Positions 22,484-35,756 of a stretch of DNA of 64,000 nt are shown in pieces (position 1 is the first letter of the stretch; each line of letters starts with the position of its first letter). The notes under the pieces were generated by a model that had not been told where the DNA came from, searched no databases, and worked only from the letters and a program-made list of their open reading frames with translations. The position numbers were made by a program, and so were the translations under genes. Source of the DNA: Panulirus ornatus (Eukaryota; Arthropoda; Malacostraca; Decapoda; Palinuridae); assembly GCF_036320965.1 (NCBI RefSeq), contig NC_092225.1:56698424-56762423 (forward strand). The letters are read 5' to 3'.

Positions 22484-22490
<7 letters not shown>
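22325..22490 (+). mobile_element. tRNA-derived SINE, copy 1
   Basis: A near-consensus Pol III B box GGTTCGAATCT lies at 22,389-22,399. A diverged tRNA-like region precedes it and the non-tRNA body 'ggcccacagtccacccagcc', 'gttcatcttt' follows. The body is shared with the copy at 55.5-55.7 kb (minus). It runs into (GT)n at 22,486. The A box is degraded. Confidence 0.7.
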
Positions 22491-22548
<58 letters not shown>

Positions 22549-22619
22549 GAGCAAAGACATGGTGCATATATACAAAGTTAAGAGAGGGGGCAACACATGT
22601 GTAAAAATCTCTCCCCGTA

Positions 22620-22686
<67 letters not shown>
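22486..22686. repeat. (GT)n, then (CA)n(GA)n microsatellites
   Basis: (GT)n at 22,486-22,543, then a compound (CA)n(GA)n at 22,620-22,686. Confidence 0.95.
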
Positions 22687-22688
<2 letters not shown>

Positions 22689-22989
22689 AGAAACTCATTC
22701 TTTATATTATAAAATGCTGAATAATCATGAACTGGTTCTACCCCTTCTCATGACCAGCTTCCCTGGCCACGAAGTGAGTGGTGCGCGTACAATCGACCCC
22801 CTCGAACCTCCTCACCATCTTCCCCTTGGGAGACGTTCCTCAAACACACACACAACACACACGTAGGGAATGTCCACGCTGTTCGCGCGACCTCCAGCCA
22901 ACACCACCATAACTCCGGAGGCGATTCTGTGAGATCATTGTTTGCCATCCTCTCGAGATGAATTAATGAACTCGCGGAGCGCGCCAGAC

Positions 22990-23420
22990 CCGCAAGAGAA
23001 CGCCCACACACACACCGTCACTACGCCAACTCTACAACACACACACACCGTCACTACGCCAACTCTACAACACACACACACCGTCACTACGCCAACTCTA
23101 CAACACACACACACACCGTCACAACGCCAACTCTACAACACACACACACCGTCACTACGCCAACTCTACAACACACACACACCGTCACAACGCCAACTCT
23201 ACAACACACACACACCGTCACTACGCCAACTCTACAACACACACACACCGTCACTACGCCAACTCTACAACACACACACACCGTCACTACGCCAACTCTA
23301 CAACACACACACACCGTCACTACGCCAACTCTACAACACACACACACCGTCACTACGCCAACTCTACAACACACACACACCGTCACTACGCCAACTCTAC
23401 AACACACACACACACCGTAC
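22990..23420. repeat. 33 bp minisatellite, about 12-13 copies
   Basis: The unit is 'cgtcactacgccaactctac' plus a short (AC)n. The 33 bp period keeps frames in register, so both strands carry 11-residue peptide repeats with no known function. Confidence 0.95.
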
Positions 23421-23499
23421 ACTCCCGGGGCGCTCAACACCCCTGTGGCTGGGGGATCGTGGAGAGCAATGAGGACATAAACGTTCCAGCATTACTTAC

Positions 23500-24165
23500 G
23501 GACACAATCTCCCCATCTGGATGATAATCTCCCCACCACCAGGATGATAATCTCCCCATCTGGATGATAATCTCCCTACCACCAGGATGATAATCTCCCC
23601 ACCACCAGGATGATAATCTTCCCACCACTAGGATGATAATCTCCCCACCACCAGGATGATAATCTCCCCACCACCAGGATGATAATCTTCCCACCACTAG
23701 GATGATAATCTCCCCACCACCAGGATGATAATCTCCCCACCACCAGGATGATAATCTCCCTACCACCAGGATGATAATCTCCCCACCACCAGGATGATAA
23801 TCTCCCCACCACCAGGATGATAATCTTCCCACCACTAGGATGATAATCTCCCCACCACCAGGATGATAATCTCCCCACCACCAGGATGATAATCTCCCCA
23901 CCACTAGGATGATAACCTCCCCACCACTAGGATGATAACCTCCCCACCACTAGGATGATAACCTCCCCACCACTAGGATGATAATCTCCCCACCACTAGG
24001 ATGATAACCTCCCCACCACTAGGATGATAATCTCCCCACCACTAGGATGATAATCTCCCCACCACCAGGATGATAATCTCCCCACTAGGATGATAACCTC
24101 CCACCACTAGGATGATAATCTCCCCACCACCAGGATGATAATCTCCCCACCACCAGGATAATAAC
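23500..24165. repeat. 23 bp minisatellite, about 29 copies
   Basis: The unit is built on 'ccaccaggatgataatctcc'. Variants are 'ccactagg' and 'gataacctcc', the latter concentrated at 23,890-24,120. A short (ATC)n run ends the array near 24,180. Confidence 0.95.
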
Positions 24166-24180
24166 ATCATCATCATCATC

Positions 24181-24506
24181 AGGGAAGGTAGGTACAGTAC
24201 GGACATGACCATCTAGGACCCCAGCGATGGTGGGGACGTTGGCTTCTGGGAAGCTAGTGGTCAGCTGCCATGGCTTTTCCAAGAAGGGATCTCGGGTCAC
24301 TGCTGGGAGGCTGACCTGATCTAGCTATTTTTCTTTTTTTCTCTTTTTTTGTCCCGTAAACCATCGTTCATGCAGAGTGTGGTTCTCCCTATCTTCTACG
24401 ATGAACCTTTATGATACGACACGAGTTTTTTTTGACGTACTAGTTGACCTGTGTCTTGTTATGATGAAGTGTTTCGTAAGTCATCATTCTGCAAGATAAC
24501 GATTTT
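24181..24506. other. Unique spacer between two minisatellites
   Basis: No gene or RNA feature seen. Confidence 0.5.
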
Positions 24507-25330
24507 CTAAGTCATCATGGCGGGTACTGCTGTACAAGTCATCATGGCAGGTGCTGCTGTACAAGTCATCATGGCAGGTGCTGCTGTACAAGTCATCATG
24601 GCAGGTGCTGCTGTACAAGTCATCATGGCAGGTGCTGCTGTACAAGTCATCATGGCAGGTGCTGCTGTACAAGTCATCATGGCAGGTGCTGCTGTACAAG
24701 TCATCATGGCAGGTGCTGCTGTACAAGTCATCATGGCAGGTGCTGCTGTACAAGTCATCATGGCAGGTGCTGCTGTACAAGTCATCATGGCAGGTGCTGC
24801 TGTACAAGTCATCATGGCAGGTGCTGCTGTACAAGTCATCATGACAGGTGCTGTTGTACAAGTCATCATGGCGGGTGCTGCTGTACAAGTCATCATGGCA
24901 GGTGCTGCTGTACAAGTCATCATGGCAGGTGCTGCTGTACAAGTCATCATGACAGGTGCTGCTGTACAAGTCATCATGACAGGTGCTGCTGTACAAGTCA
25001 TCATGGCAGGTGCTGCTGTACAAGTCATCATGGCAGGTGCTGCTGTACAAGTCATCATGACAGGTGCTGTTGTACAAGTCATCATGGCGGGTGCTGCTGT
25101 ACAAGTCATCATGGCAGGTGCTGCTGTACAAGTCATCATGGCAGGTGCTGCTGTACAAGTCATCATGACAGGTGCTGCTGTACAAGTCATCATGGCAGGT
25201 GCTGCTGTACAAGTCATCATGACAGGTGCTGCTGTACAAGTCATCATGACAGGTGCTGCTGTACAAGTCCTCATGACAGGTGCTGCTGTACAAGTCATCA
25301 TGACAGGTGCTGCTGTACAAGTCATCATCA
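24507..25330. repeat. 27 bp minisatellite, about 30 copies
   Basis: The unit is 'gtcatcatggcaggtgctgc' plus 'tgtacaa'. The period is divisible by three and the unit lacks stops in several frames, so 9-residue peptide repeats (VIMAGAAVQ on plus, SSTCHDDLY on minus) run for about 275 codons on both strands. No domain or signal supports translation. Confidence 0.95.
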
Positions 25331-26100
25331 TTGTTGTTGTTTGATCAGTTTGCTTTCTGTGGCAGAAGTAAACTTTGTTATTCACCCTCGAGTTTACAGA
25401 TGAAACACACGAGCCATACATGTGTGTAAGTGAACTGGTCATAGACAGCGAGAACCGTCATCACTCACTTCACTTACGGCAAGACCACAAGAGGAGAGGA
25501 CCCGTCGCATCTGACACTTGTGGGAGCACCAAGCGTATCGCTGTTGCTTTGACTGACATTATGTGATGTTAATAATAAAAAGAATTACCCTGACTGTGTG
25601 TACACTTCATGACAACAGCTAAACAGTGAACATCCATTTCACATTAACTCTACCGATACTTTCCGAGAAACATGGATTACCCTCGTCGCCTTCGAACTGA
25701 CAGAAATTACACCTTGTGTCCGAGAAAGTTCATAGTGGGTGACATGTTACGACACACACAACACGTCCCTTGAGTTCCCTTCGTGTACATTTACATTCAC
25801 CGATTTCACTGTCACCACGACGCCAGACGAAGGGAGGTCCAAGGAAGAGGCTCTCTGTATACCATCGATGTTTGAACTAGCAGCCCTTCATCATCGAGGG
25901 AGTCGGTTTTTCACGTATGCCTTACCTTTTTCCTCAAACGCATTGCTACGTAGCTTCTCGAGTGCATCAATGTACTTCTTGTGTGAGGACTGATGACGTC
26001 AGTAGTATGTAATTAAGGATTATACGGAAGGTAATCAATTGGACGATATACTCGGCGTGTTCTGTATCCCTTATCATCATTCTTATAGCCTTCGATTCGC
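25331..26100. other. Unique sequence, no gene recognised
   Basis: Short open frames without motifs. Confidence 0.5.
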
Positions 26101-26119
26101 CTCCGAACACTTGACTCTA

Positions 26120-26480
26120 ACTGCCCTTTACTATCTCCCTGGTCAATTCATCTCCTGTGTCCCGTACAACCTCCCTGGTTATTACACAATCTATGCCCTT
26201 TCATATCTCCTGGGTCAGTATACCTCCTTTCTCCATTACTATCTCTCTTGTCAATACACCTACCGTGCCCATTATCTCCTGGTCATTACACTCCCTGTGT
26301 CCCTTACTATCTCCCTGGTCTGTAAACTTCCTGTGTCCCTTACTATCTCCCTAGTTAGTACACCTCCTTTGTCCCTTAATATCTCCCTAATCAATACATC
26401 TATGTCCCTTACCATCTCCCGGGTCAATACACCTCCTGTGTTCCTATCTCCCTGGTCATCACACATCCTGTGTTCCTAGC
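26120..26480. repeat. Degenerate minisatellite, unit about 34-37 bp
   Basis: About ten diverged copies containing 'tgtcccttactatctccctg' and 'gtcaatacacctcc'. The array is older than its neighbours, judging by the divergence. Confidence 0.75.
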
Positions 26481-26945
26481 TATCTCCTCCTACCGTATGA
26501 TCCATAAGTCCCTAATTGTTTCCCTAGACCCTGATTCTCTGTGCCCTCCACAACCAACCTCCCTGAACACACACACACGAAAAAAATTCAACCCGTCCCT
26601 GGCCGGACACTCCTCCTCTCCCTGCATCTCTCACAGACTGCCGGAACTTTGCACATTTGCCCGTCACTGGCGTCAGATGCTGGCAGTTTGGGAGACATTC
26701 AAAGGGTTTCCTATAACTTAACCATCGTGGAGGGAGTTGTATGACGCTCACGCCGTTCCTGGGGGTAAAGTCAGACGTCCCTCTCTCTGTTCATCCGTCG
26801 GAATATGTGCGCGTGGGTCAAAAATTTCGACTCGCGTCAATAACTTTGTCCCAAAATCGAAATATGAATCGTATGAACATGTTCTGCTGTCGATGGCAAG
26901 CGACGCTGTATCAACAGGGAGTCCATATCCACAGCTGTAGTTGGG
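26481..26945. other. Unique sequence, no gene recognised
   Basis: No supported feature. Confidence 0.5.
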
Positions 26946-27394
<449 letters not shown>

Positions 27395-27483
27395 ATCACG
27401 GTGAGGAGACTGGCGGAATATATGTATGGGCCTAATGTATACACGTGAATGTTCAACCTACAGAGATACAAGTCTGTTGAGTG

Positions 27484-28944
27484 TACCTGGTACGTTCTAT
27501 GGGAGGGTGTTGAGTGAGAGGATGCAGGCACGTACAGAGCATTAGAGTGGGGGAGGAAGAGTGTGGCTTCAACAGTGGTAGAGGATGTTTGGATCAGGTG
27601 CTGCCTTTAAAGTATGTGTGAGAAATTCTAAGACAAACAGATGGATTTGTATGTGGCATTTGTGGATCTGGAGAAGGCATACGGTAGGGTTGAGAGAGAT
27701 GCCTTGTGGAAGGTATTAACATTATACGGTGTGGGAGGAAAGCTGCTAGAAGCAGTGAGAAGCTTTTATCAAAAGTGCACAAAAGGGAGGAGGGTGAATT
27801 GTTCTAAGTGAAGGCTGTTCTGCGGCAGGGGTCTATAATGTCACCGTGGTTGTTTAATTTGTTTATGTATGGGGTGGCGGGAGAGGTAAATGCGAGATTC
27901 TTTGAGAGAGAAGCGAGTATGCAGTCTGTTGTGGATGAGAGGGCTTGAAAGTGAGGCAGTTGTTGTTCGCTGATGACACAGCGCTGGGGGCTGACTCGAG
28001 TGGGAAACTGCGGAAGCTGGTGACGGAGTTTGGAAGAGTGTGCGAAAGGAGAAAGTTGAGAGTAAATGTGGATAAACGTAAGGTTATTATGCTCAGCAGG
28101 GTTAAGGGACAGGTTAGTTGGCGTGACACTTGGAATGGAGAAGTACTGAAAGAAACGTAGTATTTTAGATACCTGGGAATGAACATGGCAGAAAATGGAA
28201 CCATGGACGCGAAGTGAGTGATAGGGTAAGTGAGTGAGCGAAAGTTCTGGGAGCACTGAAGAATGTGTGGAAAGAGAGATCGCTATGTGGGAGGGCAAAA
28301 ATGTTATGTTTGAGGGTACAGTAGTCCCAACAACATTATATGGATGGATGGTGGGTATGAGCTATAGATAAGGCTGTACGAAAGAGGGTGGATGTGTTGG
28401 AAATGAAATGGTTGAAAACAATATGTGTTAAGCGTTGTTTGATTGAGTAAGTATTGAAGTGGTTAGAGAGACGTGTGGTAAAAAAGAGTGTGGTTAAGAG
28501 AGCAAAAGAGGATGTGCTGAAATGGTTTGAGCATATGGAGACAATGAATTAGGAAAGGTTGACAAAGAGAATAGATGTGCCAGAAGTTCAAGGAACATGG
28601 AGAACGGGGAGACCGAATTGGAGATGGAGGGATAGAGAGAAAAGGATTTTCAGCGATCGGGGCCTGAACATACAGGAAGAAGGGTGAAAGGCGTGTATAG
28701 GCTAGGGTAAATAGAAACTATGTGGTATACAGGAATCGACGTACTGTCAAAGGACTGAAACAGGGCATGTGAACCGTCCGAAATAAACTATGGAAAGGTC
28801 TGTGGGGCCTGGATGTGGATAGGGAGCTGTGGTTTCGGTGCATTACACATGACAGCTAGAGAACGGATGTGAGCGGATGCGGCCATCCTTCGTCTGCTCC
28901 AGACACTAACTCATTAATGTCGAAAACGACGATTAACTATGATG
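27484..28944 (+). pseudogene. Decayed RTE-like LINE copy
   Basis: Plus-strand similarity to the intact LINE starts in the reverse transcriptase near residue 457. It includes 'GFNSGRG', a damaged DLEKAYD region, 'RQGSIMSPWLFNLFM', LLFADDTALGADS (in an open stretch at 27,945-28,160), and the C-terminal RPNW-type motif. A long-variant 3' UTR ends before (TA)n at 28,947. Several stops and frameshifts interrupt it. It is clearly more diverged than the other copies, so it is an older insertion or a separate subfamily. No protein is expected. Confidence 0.88.

Positions 28945-28946
<2 letters not shown>

Positions 28947-29023
<77 letters not shown>
28947..29023. repeat. (TA)n tract shared by two retroelements
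   Basis: Lies between the 3' end of the decayed LINE and the 5' side of the next non-autonomous element. Confidence 0.95.
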
Positions 29024-29026
<3 letters not shown>

Positions 29027-29189
29027 GGAGCGGGGGGCTGGAAATCCTCCCCTCTCGTTTTTTTTTTTTTTTTTCAAAAGAAGGAACAGAGGGGGCCAGG
29101 TGAGGATATTCTAAAAAAAGGCCCAGTCCTCTGTTCTTAACGCTACCTCGCTAACGCGGGAAATGGCGAATAGTTTAAAAGAAAAAGAA

Positions 29190-29190
<1 letters not shown>
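29024..29190 (+). mobile_element. Short non-autonomous LINE derivative (copy C), 5'-truncated
   Basis: Begins 'gggagcggggggctggaaat', then a T-run, 'gaaggaacagagggggccag', 'cccagtcctctgttcttaac' and the stem-loop tail ending 'aatagtttaaaagaaaaag'. (TA)n lies on both sides. Confidence 0.85.
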
Positions 29191-29332
<142 letters not shown>

Positions 29333-29674
29333 GGATAGATAAACACAGATAGACAGATAGCTAGAGATAGATAGATATCCAGTAATTTCATCTTTTACTT
29401 TTTTTCCTCCCAGTAGTTACTGAATTCGTTTCTTAAATGTTAAAACGTCCATGTGATTTTGCTGCGAGCATTACAGCTGGTGGCTATCTGCTGGCAGACA
29501 TCAGACAGTGTATCACTGCTGACACCGTCTCGGTGCTGCGTGTCAGGCGCGCGCACTTCTCTAAACACGGGCCAACTTATTTCCCAAAGTAATTGCCAGA
29601 CACCATAATGCCAGCTTATTTACGAAGCTAACATTAATTTGGATTAGAACGTTATCCGCCAAAGGATGATTGTA

Positions 29675-29675
<1 letters not shown>

Positions 29676-29725
<50 letters not shown>
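29676..29725. repeat. (CT)n microsatellite
   Basis: About 25 CT units. Confidence 0.95.
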
Positions 29726-29728
<3 letters not shown>

Positions 29729-29807
29729 CCCAGAAAATTAATCTCTCTCCAGAGAATGATGAACAGTCTGGAAACAACAAAAGAACATGGCGATAAACAC
29801 AGGGGGA

Positions 29808-30400
29808 GATTAATCTGCTGGAGACCTCAAGGAGAGGAGGATTAATCTGCTGTGGACCTCAAGGAGAGGAGGATTAATCTGCTGTGGACACCAAGGAAGG
29901 GAGGATTAATCTGCTGTGGACACCAAGGAAGGGAGGATTAATCTGCTGTGGACACCAAGGAAGGGAGGATTAATCTGCTGTGGACACCAAGGAAGGGAGG
30001 ATTAATCTGCTGTGGACATCAAGGAAGGGAGGATTAATCTGCTTTGGACATCATGGAAGGGAGGATGAATGTGCTGTGGACCTAATGGAGGGGAGGATGA
30101 ATGTGCTGTGGACCTAAAGGAGGGGAGGATGAATGTGCTGTGGACCTAATGGAGGGGAGGATGAATGTGCTGTGGACCTAATGGAGGGGAGGATGAATGT
30201 GCTGTGGACCTAATGGAGGGGAGGATGAATGTGCTGTGGGCCTAATGGAGGGGAGGATGAATGTGCTGTGGGCCTAATGGAGGGGAGGATGAATGTGCTG
30301 TGGGCCTAATGGAGGGGAGGATGAATGTGCTGTGGGCCTAATGGAGAGGAGGATGAATGTGCTGTGGGCCTAGAGGACTAGGAGGATGAATGTGCTGGGG
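29808..30400. repeat. 32 bp minisatellite with two sequence classes
   Basis: About 18 copies. The first block (to about 30,060) has units with 'ggattaatctgctgtggaca'. The second (about 30,061-30,400) has 'ggatgaatgtgctgtgg' and 'cctaatggagggga'. The switch is abrupt. Confidence 0.95.
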
Positions 30401-30743
30401 AGGTCAAGGCAAAGGGGACTACTCAGCATGATGAGTGAGAACAAGAGAACAGAACGCGCACACGGAATCAGATATTTTGTTGTCCCGATCAGAGAGGCTT
30501 GGGAGACGTGAAGGAACGAAATGAGAAAAGGAAAGATTCACCGAGAAGACTCTGAGGGCGGGAAAGCAACACCTCGGTTGGGAAGAGTCACCGAGTTAAG
30601 GATGTGGAGACGATGGACGGGCGAAAGAAATGAAAAAAAGAAATATCGAAGAATTTCCAAAATATGTCTGCAGGTGAAGCATTCACATGTTTACGTGAGT
30701 TTACATGAGAAAGACAGACAACAGGAGGCCTGATTGGCCCTCG

Positions 30744-30747
<4 letters not shown>
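30401..30747. other. Unique sequence, no gene recognised
   Basis: A purine-rich 70-codon open frame (30,521-30,733) has no recognisable motif. Confidence 0.5.
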
Positions 30748-30828
<81 letters not shown>

Positions 30829-30947
30829 AGTTTGGGGATGTTTCGTGGAAATGATGAATTACTAAGGGAAGATACTGGACGATGAATGTACCAGGAGACT
30901 ACAGGATCAGTGTGTTAAAAAAAGGAGCTGAAAGAAGCATCATTTGC

Positions 30948-31027
<80 letters not shown>
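30748..31027. repeat. Two (GA)n microsatellites
   Basis: GA tracts at about 30,748-30,827 and 30,950-31,027, separated by unique sequence. Confidence 0.95.
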
Positions 31028-31029
<2 letters not shown>

Positions 31030-31875
31030 AAGAACCAAAGGAGGACTGATGAAGGCGTAATATAATACCCGCACTCCGGACACGAACTTAACAACAAATG
31101 CTATGCAAGACATGTTCCTGACTTGCACACATGTTTACACACACACACACACATACACATAAAACTACACACAGGAAATCATATATACAGTTATGCTAAC
31201 GATCGCATCAGAAAACACACCTCCACGTCACTAAGCATCTTCAAGCATATAATATCCAGCTCATCAATGCACCAGGTCACTCAAAGTGTCCAGGTAGAGA
31301 GGTCTTCTGGTCTCCTACCCTTCATGAATATGGTTTACCAGGTCTTAAAGTAAATCTCCAGGTTCACCTGTGCGTCCAGTAGCTTGGCAAGAGCCAGTGT
31401 CCAGTGATACCCAACGACTCAAGTGTGTTCACGTGAGGCTGATGGTAGAGTTTCCTCAGCGTATCTCAAGTCCGGCATCAGCCGAAGTTACTGGCCCAAA
31501 CTTGGGTCAGATGTCCCCAACAGGAACCAGAAGCCGGGGGGTCATCACTGTGGTGTTCAGCAGGTCCATCTCTACGTCAAACGTCACACTGAGGCTGGTG
31601 AGTCTGTCTCTTAAGTGCCAGCGTCACTTTTACCGTCAGGCTCTTCTGATCACCTCTTAGGACAGACCAAGGTCTGGCCGCAGCCACACACTCAACTCTG
31701 GTGATGCACGTTTATGTCCGGTTTAACGCAGTGGGACCTAATGATGCGAACAACTCAGGAACTACGAATCCACTGATACACTCGGACCGAGTGATGCACT
31801 CAAGACCAGAGGTTTACGAGTCCAGTCTTACTCTCAGTCCAATTGTATATTCAATTCTGGGTCTGCAAATCGATA
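31028..31875. other. Unique sequence, no gene recognised
   Basis: A short (AC)n lies near 31,138-31,154. Open frames up to 96 codons have no known motif. Confidence 0.5.
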
Positions 31876-32100
31876 CAGTATTACACTCAAGTACACAAGT
31901 ACACTTATCCTGTGTTACACTCAAGTACATGAGTACACTTATTCAGTGTTACACTCAAGTACACAAGTACACATATTCAGTGTTACACTCAAGTACATAA
32001 GTACACTTAATCAGTGTTACACTCAAGTACATAAGTACACTTATTCGGTGTTACACTCAAGTACACAAGTACACTTATTCAGTGTTACACTCAGACACAG
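31876..32100. repeat. 34 bp minisatellite, about 6 copies
   Basis: The unit is built on 'acactcaagtacacaagtac' plus 'acttattcagtgtt'. Confidence 0.9.
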
Positions 32101-33300
32101 TTGTCACATCCGGTAAGACAGATGTTCAAGGTTACACTCATATGAGGTTCAGAGAGAGATTCACACAATGGTACACCCAAGATCTGTAGTACACTCGTCT
32201 AGTAATACACCCACATCTGGCAAATGTCCTTAGGTCCACTGGTAAGATCAAGTTCGCTTACTGATACGGTTATCAGCAGCGACATCAACCGATATTCAAA
32301 CGAACAGGTGAGGTAAAGTGCATCGATGTGGTCATGCCGTACATCCGGATCAAGCAATACATAAGTTCACCTTTCCGTTCGTAATGATACACCTTTTTTC
32401 CTTTGTCTTTTACACGTTCGAACCTCCGGTCAAGGATAAAAGTCCACATCAAGGCCGGGCCTTAATTGGAATACAGAGAGGATTTTGAGAGGGGAAAAAA
32501 GAAGAGACAAAGGGAAGTATTTAAGAATTTTGGAGGACGTGAACACCCTGTCTTTTATAACGTGCCAGGTCACGGTTACTGGGGAAAGACATGGGAGGGT
32601 ATAGAGTTCCAAAGCTTGGACGTGTAGGGAGAGAAACAGTTAACTAACCGACCCACAACTGAGTTATGTATCAAGACACATACATGGTAACACTACACGC
32701 AAATGTCCGATAAAGTGGAGGAAAATAGTGCCAAGCACAACCAGATGTACCCTCGGACTATACAGGCAAAATGAATAATGAATTAAGCTCAAGCTGCACA
32801 TTCAAGCCCGCTAAAAGTTCCATTAAGGTCCGGTGAAGTCGACCATCAAACACAAACGCGGTGGCGTAATTACTTCCAGCGACACAATCGCAGACAGACT
32901 CTGAGCGGTACGCATGTACTTGTCCTACACACGCAATTTTGCATTACTGATTACCTTATAATTAAGAAATGCGACACTATATTTTTTACGAACATCTGAA
33001 TCATTCTAAGCTGATTTTTACGAACATTTGAATCATTCTAAGCTGATTTTGTTCCCAGTATTACCCGTTCGTCACATGTGTGCACCTTTGAGTACACAGC
33101 ACCACATCCTGACCCCCACAACTCAGCCACGACGCACTATACTCAGTGCTGGTGCATGGCAAGGTGGCGTCTTGGGCGTGTGTGTCATGGAGGACTCCCT
33201 TGGAATATGAGGGAGACGGCGTTCACGTCGGGCCGCCATCTATGGCGTCCTGACAACGGGGAGTGAGATCACGTTGAATGAAAATATAGTGTTCTACAGG
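32101..33300. other. Unique sequence, no gene recognised
   Basis: Includes a short direct duplication, 'acgaacatctgaatcattct' near 32,990 and 'acgaacatttgaatcattct' near 33,020. Nothing else could be supported. Confidence 0.5.
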
Positions 33301-33655
33301 TAACGAACATCTGGTACCGCCTGAACAGTGGTTGAGAACAGAATGTTGACTCTCTCATCGTTGAAAGAACAGAATGTTAACTCTCAACGGTAAGAGACCA
33401 AAATGTTGACTCTCTTTTAACGGTAAAAGAACAGAATGTTGGCTCTTTCAACTGTAAAAGAACAGAATGTTGACACTCTCTCAACGTTAAGAGAACAGAT
33501 TGTTGACTCTTTCAACGGTGAGAGAAGAGAATGTTTACTCTCTTTTAACGTAGACAGAAGAGAATGTTTACTCTCAGCGGTAAGAGAACAGAATGTTGAC
33601 TCATTTCAACGGTGAGAGAAGAGAATGTTTACTCTCTTTCAACGGTAACATAATG
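33300..33655. repeat. Degenerate 31-34 bp minisatellite, about 10 copies
   Basis: The unit contains 'agaacagaatgttgactctc' and 'tttcaacggtaag'. Confidence 0.85.
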
Positions 33656-33859
33656 TTTAAATGTTAAAGCTGTATTGGATACATCCCAGATTACAACACC
33701 ATTACACGAGAATTACCGCTGTTACTATTGCTTTCATTACCATAAAATGCAGGTCTAAATACCAGGTTAAAAGTTGTTTATATGGAGAGGAATACATGCT
33801 CATAAACCTCTCTGTACCGTGTGTCCTGCTACACCACAAGCCTCTCCCTGAGGGGAGGT

Positions 33860-34400
33860 TACCTCAGGGGCAAACTGTGTCCCTCATTTTTGCCACTAAC
33901 GGCTTCCTTGAAACATACTGCTCCTGCCACTAGCGACTTCCTTAATACATGCACCCCTTGCCACTAGCGGCTTACTTGATACATATATCCTCTGCCATTA
34001 ACGGCTTCCTTGATATATACTTCTGCTGCCAATAGCGGCTTCCTTAATACATACACCCCCTGCCACTAGCGGCTTCCTTGATACATACAACCCCTGCCAC
34101 TAGCGGCTTCCTTGATACATACAACCCCTGCCACTAGCGGCTTCCTTGATACAGACACCCCCTGCCACTAGCGGCTTCCTTGATACATACACCCCCTGCC
34201 ACTAGCGGCTTCCTTGATACATACAACCCCTGCCACTAGCGGCTTCCTTAATACATACACCCCCTGCCACTAGCGGCTTCCTTGATACACACAACCCCTG
34301 CCACTAGCGGCTTCCTTAATACATACACCCCCTGCCACTAGCGCTTCCTTGATACATACAATCCTTGCCACTAGCGGCTTCCTCGATACACAGGCCGTCA
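33860..34400. repeat. 34 bp minisatellite, about 15 copies
   Basis: The unit is 'tgccactagcggcttccttg' plus 'atacatacaccccc', with the left edge more diverged. Confidence 0.95.
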
Positions 34401-35740
34401 CTGATGGCCACACACTCTCATCATCGCGAAATCGATCAAACTTCCGTCTCATTTCCACCGGCACAAAAACTCGCGTCCTTTTAGCGAGGGGTAGGTATCA
34501 TGTGTCTCACTCGTGTAGCCTTACAGATACCTATATTCAAGGTCTGCAAGTGTGGCAGGTGCTTCGTATACAACCTCAGTGTAAAGCCCGTCACACAGTG
34601 TGGTAAACACCAACGCAGCTCAGTGTGCCTCACCCAAGTATAGTGAATCTATGGTTCTGATAATAACGCATCAATCTAGCCGATCCTATGTCCCTATGGT
34701 CGATCTCTGGTATTTCTAAAGTGATAGGATCACAGTACGTCTTCACGAGTGGTGGTGACTCCAGCAAATGGGAGAGACAGATATGTCAAGTGGGAAGACT
34801 ATCATTAGCCAAGTGGAAAAGCAGGACAAGTTCTCTCAATTCTTTTTTCACGAGTTATAAGATCGCTTCTTTCGTAAGTAACGTCTGTGAGGTTCCCACG
34901 AACTAGTCAGCTTCTCGGTACCTGTATGTTACAAAGCTTACCAGACAGACGGTCAGCAGTGACGGGAGGTGAGCAGTGAACACATGACTTTATATAAAAG
35001 AAAAGAGAGAGGCAATGCCTCTCGTAACTAATCGTCTCTTCATTTGGTGGTTCGACCTTTAATGATACGGTTGTTTCTGTAACCTAAAGAATAAATCCTA
35101 CTTTCCTTAAAAGATAATCAGTACAAAAGTTTCCAATGTCTTGAATGGATAATGAAGACTGGCTTAAGAGAAGAAAAAATAAAACTGCTGTTCTTACAAA
35201 CTTCTCACTAAGACGAGACCCAGCATCAATAAATAATGTATAAGGAAGAAAAGCGAGACGATGAAACACAAATGTCATCTTCGCTGAAGGAAAAAAAGGT
35301 TCATTTAAAGGTTCATAGGTTCGAACACCGGAGTCTCCTGACAGCCAGCGAAGGACAGGACCAGAGTGAGATATGAATCATTGTAGATCACCAGAAGCTC
35401 ACAATCCTTCCTGAGATGCTGAAGGACAGGAGGAGAGGCCGTCAACCCTGCCGAAGGCACCAGCGAGGCGAGAGTAACCACCTCCCGGGACCCGAGCTGG
35501 TTAACGACACCTACGTACGTCAGAAGACTGAATGTGAACATCGACACCTCTCAACCTTTCACAGAAGGGACGGTCGCCTCCCCATAATGCACGTGTCTCG
35601 CCAGTAACCTTCACAATGATCTTCATGGGAAATCACTCGTTCTATAGCTCATTGACCGGCCATTACCTACTACCTCTGCCCCTAGCCTCCAGCCTGGCGT
35701 TGTAGAACGCAAGTTCCTGACACCCGCCTCATGGTCGGCC
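34401..35740. other. Unique sequence, no gene recognised
   Basis: No exon or RNA gene could be supported. A lone 'ggttcgaacacc' near 35,312 has no A box partner. Confidence 0.5.
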
Positions 35741-35756
35741 CCTCCAGGGGATATGT

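Noticed and set aside
22990..25330. CRISPR-like regularly spaced repeats
   Set aside because: The units are directly tandem without unique spacers and the genome is eukaryotic; these are minisatellites.
24484..25442. Open frames of 275-311 codons on both strands
   Set aside because: Product of the 27 bp minisatellite; no signal peptide, domain or start context, and antisense is equally open.
35300..35330. Isolated B-box-like 'ggttcgaacacc'
   Set aside because: No A box upstream, no SINE body downstream, and one extra base in the core.
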